Source: Angiostrongylus vasorum (lineage: Eukaryota; Nematoda; Chromadorea; Rhabditida; Metastrongylidae). From it: 64,000 bases of DNA. Made by a program: the position numbers and the translations under genes. Below are positions 58,507 through 64,000 of this stretch, piece after piece (the stretch's first letter is position 1; every line of letters begins with the position of its first letter). The DNA is taken from the NCBI GenBank assembly GCA_018806985.1, contig JADANN010000389.1, positions 1,178,001 to 1,242,000 of the forward strand, read 5' to 3'. Under the pieces are notes generated by a model. That model worked only from the letters and a program-made list of their open reading frames with translations. It was not told the origin of the DNA and searched no databases.

Positions 58507-59970
58507 ATGACATCGGAAATATTTAGCGCATTTCACCTGTTGTATGAACCATTTCAATCTTACGCACATTCCTGTGTTAACGAAATCTTTCTCATCAACA
58601 AACGTACTATCTCTTGCAGTCAGTGTGCAAACCGTCGATATGAAGTAAGAAGCAGCTCATTAGAAAGCGTACAGTACTTACTCATACTTACTTAGTCCTG
58701 CTAATTTTTTTAATGAGCAGTATAATCTGCATACCTGGAACTGTATCAAAAAGATCCATCTCAGCAATAAAAAACATTTTTTGGGATAAACCAACAATAC
58801 TTCAGTAAATTCTATCCACTCCAAACAGTATAAAGGCATCGATTCTCACTGAGAACTAACCAAGTCTGTGCCCAAATTGAACCCTTGTTTTCTATCATAT
58901 AACATCTTATTTCAGCTGTACTGGCGGCTTTATCCTCAATTCTTTGCCGACACTAATTGTGGATGTAAGCAATTGTATGTTTTCAGCCCAACTGTATTGA
59001 CCTAGTGGCCATTGTCAATGCAATACTTTAATTATCTGGGTTTTACTTTCCAGCAGCGGAAGTGTTCGAAGCCCCGCGTGGAAGCGTACAAAAGCTAAAC
59101 GTTCTCTGCTGTTTGCCAGTTTGTACAACAATTATCGCAAGTGGCAACGCTTAGAATTCAGGAATTTTGTTGCTTTTACAGAACAGAAGTGATTTATAAA
59201 AAAGCGCTTCGTACCCTGTCTACATCTAGTACCAAGATGCCCGGTACGTATGGACGCAGATATGGAGTGGATGACCTCGTTTGTCTGACTTTAGACTGCT
59301 CTCTGGACTTCTATCTTTCGAAACAAAGCCATTTGATGGTGTGGGCATTTGTACTCCATCCGTTTGAACCGAGATCAACTAGATTTGGTCCTTAAACTAA
59401 CGCACCACGATTTACTTACTGCACATTGTCATAGTAGATTCTCCGTTTGTTCATCGACCATATCAGAGTGACTTGGTGGAAAGTTAACCGTATTTACTTG
59501 ACCTATGAAGCACAATACATACAACACTTGCTAGTTTTCCTGACAAACAGAAAAGTCGCTATTCGCTATCTAGCCACTTGTGTTCAAACAGTTTTTCTTG
59601 GTTATACTCTTTCGACAACACGATGCCCCTTTATGAATTCTCAAACAAGGTTGCGTCGTGTTCTGTGGGCAACGCAATAGTGCAACGTATAATATTCTTC
59701 CACTTCAGGTTTAGAAAGTGTTTTGCATTTGCTTGGCAAGTCCCTGATTGATTCACTTGCCAAGCAATTGTGTCTTTTCTGGAAGCTTTTAGATAAAGAG
59801 GTACTTTACCAAAACGCACAGATTCCTTGGTCGAAAAAAATCCTTCACAAGCTCACCAGTGATTCAATCACATTTCCAGTTCCCATAATTTCCTTACTGA
59901 CGAAACCATTGATTTGCAGCTGTTGCCGTCTTCCAGGGACAATTTGAATACGTTGACTTCATATTTTTAA
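58507..59970 (+). CDS. Unrecognised protein, seven coding exons, about 178 residues
   Basis: Exons 58507-58644, 58916-58974, 59054-59140, 59182-59243, 59435-59482, 59709-59800 and 59920-59970 join with every phase matching, using mostly good sites (TTATTTCAG, TTACTTTCCAG, GTATGT, GTACGT). One intron is only 41 nt. The product starts MTSEIFSAFHLLYEPFQSYA. It has CSQCANRRYELYWRLYPQFF and NCGCKQF, four cysteines that could bind zinc, then a basic helix KRTKAKRSLLFASLYNNYRK. A predicted amphipathic SLESVLHLLGKSLIDSLAKQ follows, with an end rich in Ser/Asn/Leu. No family was recognised. Exon 1 is the least certain because a family A SINE remnant ends just before it and an internal TCTCTTGCAG could be the true acceptor. 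Confidence 0.65.
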
Positions 59971-60104
59971 AAAAATGACCCGGCCTTACCTATTGCGCAG
60001 ATCCCAAAACTCTCTTCACTTAGTCCGCTGCCTCATAACCGTCATTCAAAGTTTCGGATGTAGGTACGGGTTTGGATGCCACCTGAGGATCGATGAATGC
60101 TGGT

Positions 60105-60433
60105 CTAGTTTGAAGACGGAAGACTCGTCAATAAACATCCTTCTTCGGGATCTTTATATTCTGTTGAAATTTCTGCTAACCAACAGATAATTCCAAGAAT
60201 CAGGAACAACTTTTCATGACTACCACACATCGCATCCACGAAACAGTTGACCTCGCTCAAATTGACTGTCACTGAAGGTCCACTGGCCATGAGCTACCAT
60301 ACTGTTCGACTACCCACAGCTGACCTCATCACCACCAACTTCGTCCTCCACTTCCAATTCACTTTTTTCGGATTCCAACGGAAACAACAAATTCCTCATT
60401 GCCCTCAGCTCCTTTACCTTCTTTTTACTTAGT
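60105..60433 (-). CDS. Putative 3' end of an unrecognised minus-strand gene
   Basis: A lysine- and glutamate-rich frame, SKKKVKELRAMRNLLFPLES then EKSELEVEDEVGGDEVSCG, ends at GG|GTAGTC (60314). A 42-nt intron would join it to DSQFERGQLFRGCD from 60271. The final exon is ambiguous: one frame ends NIKIPKKDVY, another EYKDPEEGCLLTSLPSSN. It would converge on the seven-exon plus-strand gene. No family was recognised. Confidence 0.35.
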
Positions 60434-60734
60434 CTCAGTAAGCAGTCGGAAAAAAACCCAGGTTCAATTCACCACCCCGACATGATTAGAGTTTATAAAA
60501 AGTCTATTTCGATAGTTGATTGATTGTTCCTTCTTTTCCAATCGCTCTTATAAATCATGCTTAATGTACAGGATTGGTGGATATAAACAATAAAGAAAAA
60601 TATTCCATTTATGTTGTTAATAATTAACAAAAGTCAGTTTGCATTGTGGCTGGTTAGTGCACGAGTTTTTGTCATTGCAGTAGGTAGAAATGTTCCAAAA
60701 ACAAGAACAATACAAAGAAGAACTAGAGAACAAG

Positions 60735-60880
60735 CGGAGTATAAAACAAGAACGAGTCCCTAGAGCGAGCAGAACCCACTGGGCTACTCTTGCACGGGAC
60801 AGGGAAAAATGGAAGATTTAATGGCGCCCGCTCGAGTCGCTCGACGATCAACGGAGACTACAGGTGATACAGGTGACAAG
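60735..60880 (+). mobile_element. RTE 3' end fragment
   Basis: CCTAGAGCGAGCAGAACCCACTGGGCTACTC...GGAAAAATGGAAGATTTAATGGCGCCCG...CTCGACGATCAACGG corresponds to 9720-9830 of the near full-length RTE copy, covering the C-terminal RATLARDREKWKIYWRP coding block. A severely 5'-truncated insertion. Confidence 0.85.
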
Positions 60881-60899
60881 TGATAAAACAAGGACAACA

Positions 60900-62600
60900 G
60901 GTGAAAAACACATAACAAATCAAAATTGAATTGAATAGGAATTAATCTTCTATTCTCAATAAAGGCTGACGTAACCAGCGTCAGCATACAAGATCAATAA
61001 TTTTGGACCTTAATATTGGCTTACAAAGAATGTCCCAGTGTTAGTAAGTTTTGACTACATTTACGTAGTTCTTTCGATCCTCTAATGGAGAAGGGATAAG
61101 AAGCAGTGATAATTTAAGCTCATTTTTTTCATTATTTTTCAGACCCATTATTTATCCTCATTGTTTCCTTCAGAAATTGAGCACAAGAAATATGTGGTGA
61201 TCACCTACTTCACAAAAAATCGTCTCAAGGATGGTGTAAGAAATTGGACCCTTTTTTCCATAAAAAATTAGAAGAAATCACATGCCTCTTTCTCCTCGTT
61301 CTCGATAAAGGAGGTGAAATTCTTAGTTGATCTGATGGCAGATGTCCAGCGTGTTCCAGACAGAACCGGACATAAACGCTTCTAAAATGATTTAAATTAA
61401 GCATGACTTGAGTACAACTCGTTGTTTATTAATAATCCGAAATTGTGCGAACGATGGAATCCAAAGAAAAAGAGATGGGAGAGAATGAGAAGAATAATAA
61501 ATGAAAGAAGAGAAAAGTGTAAGATGGAATGCGAATGAAAAGAGAATCCAGCCATATCGTTCGCCTCTGGATCAATATCAGTACTCTTGCGACGACGCCT
61601 AATTCTTCGCTGTGCTCACTGTGATACCTACGGATGTCACACCGGGAGCTCTGGCAGTTCCTATGTAGAAGCGCACTTTTGTTGTGATTTCTGTTCTACA
61701 AATCGGTTTCACGTTGCGTTTTGAAAAAAGTTCTGCGCTTCTCTCATCCCACTTGGGTTCTATGTTCTTCTATACAGCCTCCCTTTTTTGGTGCATATAC
61801 AACTCTTGTGTATGGAGAAAAAAAAACCCTAGTTCACTATGTAATCATACTGCTGTCAGTATTTAGTAAAGTATAATTTGTGCAAGAAATACTATGACGT
61901 CTGCCTTAAGTTCTTCATATCCTGTGATTCCACACACACAAGACCCAATAGTCATCGTAACAATTGGAAATTAAGAAGGAAAAAGAGCTGCTTGTCGAAA
62001 TGACGCTGCACACTGCATGCAGTGGCATTCTTTGAACTGGAGGCATTTCTGAACCTGGTCACTGTCCACACTATCTAGGCCCCACAGTCTCTTCAACAGC
62101 AGCCTTCTCTCACCGCAAAGTAAGGAATCAAATGAGAAGTTATTAAAAGGGCATTCTCCTATGCACCACGTTCGGTACAGCATCTGCATTGGATTAGCCG
62201 TCGATTGATTATGAAAAGTACAGGAAAACAGTTCTATGTGTTGAAATAAAAACAAAGGAAAGAAAATGACACCTACTGGTGTCATACCGGCCCCCTCCCT
62301 CAACTGAGGCCTATAGAGGTCCCTCGTCGCGATAGTGTTAAATGAGCGATGTGGGAAGATGCAACTGCTTAGAGCGAAAAAGAAGTAATAAAGCACTTAC
62401 CGCTAATGACCATAACCCGAATAATTGTGGATGCATTGCACCCTCGAAGAATTCTGGTGCGAGTCATAAATGCTATGTTAACTTCTGTACCAAACGTAAC
62501 ATAACTTCTCTACCAAGCAAAACATGACTTCTTTATTAAACATAAGAGGAATCAAAAAGAAAGATTTCTCCTTTAAAAAATTTATCCTCCAGGGATTTCT
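60900..62600. other. Non-coding or unassigned
   Basis: A minus-strand frame at 61971-62396 with KCLQFKECHCMQCAASFRQA near its end could hold an exon, but no splice pair with matching phase was found. The rest is AT-rich and unassigned. Confidence 0.35.
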
Positions 62601-62675
62601 CAGCTTAATATCTTTAATGCATTCAACATACCCGTCAATTCTTTCCATTACATGAATGAACGCCGTACACGATAC

Positions 62676-63295
62676 CGTGCTGCAATCACCCTCAGAAAAT
62701 CTGGTCGATTCCGAAAGACGACGCCTTTTCAACCTTGGCGAGAAACGGACTCGACATAGAAGATAGTACTCCTGCAACTCTGTCAAGATACCATCTTATC
62801 ACCAGATCCTAGTTAGATAGTAGATGGATCTCAGCACATTTAATATGATAAATCTCCAGTGGCAACAGATTTCTTGAAGTTTCTTGAAGGTAGCAAATCT
62901 TCGTGACCATAGTTTCTTTGTCCGGGTTATATTCTAATTTTCGACAAACTTTTTTTTCTCTGTGTAACGCTTTTAAATCCTTAATTTAGTCTAATATAGG
63001 TTCTTTTCTCTCATATAACGATAATTTGCAATTAAGAAATCTAGTCACTAGCTGCTGAAAGAGAGCACAACTGGGTGAATGAATAAAGAAATGGAATAAA
63101 AGAACACATTTACGAAAACGTCAGCCTTGCAAGGTATGCACTGAGCTGAGATTAACGCAAACAGATTGTTCCTTTTAAAATTTTGACGGTTCATGCTGTC
63201 GGGATAACCCTTACCTTCTCTTGATCAGATGGTCCTTCTTCGGAACCAACGTATCCACCTTCGGTACGGCAATCTTCGACCTCAGAAAGCCACGC
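62676..63295 (-). CDS. Two linked exons of an unrecognised minus-strand gene
   Basis: Exon 63295-63215 (acceptor GATTTAG, donor AAG|GTAAGG) encodes AWLSEVEDCRTEGGYVGSEE and GPSDQEK. Exon 62771-62676 (acceptor GTTGCAG, donor ACG|GTATCG) encodes EYYLLCRVRFSPRLKRRRLS and ESTRFSEGDCST. Both start and end in phase 0, so they splice to each other in frame. The acidic-then-basic composition suggests a linker of a larger protein. Further exons are not identified; the gene may start beyond the right edge and could end at the exons near 60.1-60.4 kb. Confidence 0.55.
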
Positions 63296-63869
63296 CTAAA
63301 TCATTACTTTGTAGTGCAGTATATCTTCTGAAACCAATATTAACTTTAACTTAGTCGACGTACTACAATATAGTCCCTATATACGTACTTAATGAAGAAC
63401 CACATGAAAATGGTCGACCTTGCACCTATATCACGTTGTAATTGCAGGACACTATGAGGGGGTGCAGTGATTGGTCAAAAGGATCATTAAAGAAAGATTT
63501 ATGCTAACTGTCGATGTCATGAGATTCAACATCTCAGGAAGCCAAGTTCTGCAGAACTTTTCCGTCATCCGTCCAATCATTCATCATCAGCTCTAAGGTT
63601 CAGAACTGCTCCACAAACGCAAATAACGTGCTGTGAGCGCGTATCAGCGTGAAAACAATACTTGATACCACGATATATAACGCTTCCTATAGAATCTCAC
63701 GAGTTGACACTCTAAGTTACCCATGTGTTGGATGAGGATTCTCAAGAAGAAAAACGGTCAACTCATACGTTTATGGTTTCATTTCCCCACCAAAACCACG
63801 TTCTCTAGGGCTGAATGGGTTCTCATCCTGACTTTCAAAAGCAGGACAAAATTTAGATATTGCTCCTCA

Positions 63870-64000
63870 AAAGAAAAAAATCTGGTTACATTTCCATGAA
63901 CACTGTGTCCAAATTCTTCATATGATGCTTAGTACACTTTTTGTAGTTCTCTGCCGTGACTGTTTCGTTAGGCGTTAGACAATTGCAGTGAATAATTCCA
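63870..64000 (-). mobile_element. Mariner-like transposase fragment (tentative)
   Basis: The minus-strand frame IHCNCLTPNETVTAENYKK resembles the mariner transposase segment with LxPGxTxTAExY, followed by about 20 residues and a stop. The following DNA is too degraded to place a DNARPH block. Cut by the window edge. Confidence 0.4.

Overview
This is a eukaryotic window and reads as nematode nuclear DNA. It is AT-rich. Its genes are split by GT-AG introns that can be as short as 41-57 nt. One gene starts 8 nt after a TTTCCTTGCAG acceptor, as expected for spliced-leader trans-splicing. One gene is a close match to C. elegans ZFP-1. RTE-type LINEs, Penelope-like elements, a tRNA-derived SINE and long dinucleotide arrays point to a repeat-rich strongylid (hookworm-like) genome; that placement is inference.

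Left part (1-15.9 kb, minus strand). A dephospho-CoA kinase-like (DCAKD) gene has its P-loop exon at 15537-15648 and its next coding exon at 3618-3742. The 11.8-kb intron between them holds a decayed full-length RTE LINE (about 5.88-9.85 kb), a second RTE fragment (10.2-11.2 kb), several SINE copies, a long TA array and a Penelope-type terminal motif. The remaining 3' exons were not found and are probably beyond the left edge.

Centre-left (16.3-28.6 kb, minus strand). A complete 12-exon orthologue of zfp-1 / AF10 (MLLT10) encodes two N-terminal zinc modules (PHD and extended PHD), a basic middle, and the octapeptide-motif/leucine-zipper region. A GC-rich block inside intron 5 contains an ATG exon that splices in frame to exon 6. 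That would give a short isoform without PHD fingers.

Centre (28.6-51.4 kb). Mostly repeats and unassigned DNA: long CA/TA arrays, SINEs, a GIY-YIG Penelope-like remnant with hammerhead-like motifs, a second RTE copy, two decayed LINEs of another family, and fold-back elements. A few isolated exon-like blocks on the minus strand (31.2, 33.7-34.0, 36.6 and 37.3 kb) could belong to unrecognised genes.

Right part (51.5-64 kb). A complete three-exon HDHD3-like HAD-family gene (plus), a Penelope-like copy with inverted termini, a possible small hydrophilic protein gene (minus), an unrecognised seven-exon gene with fully consistent phases (plus), exons of one or more minus-strand genes (60.1-60.4 and 62.7-63.3 kb), and a possible mariner-like scrap at the right edge. 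ZFP-1 acts in chromatin and transcription, DCAKD in coenzyme A synthesis, and HDHD3 is a HAD phosphatase-like protein. Apart from zfp-1 and DCAKD lying 0.5 kb apart on the same strand, nothing shows that the genes work together.
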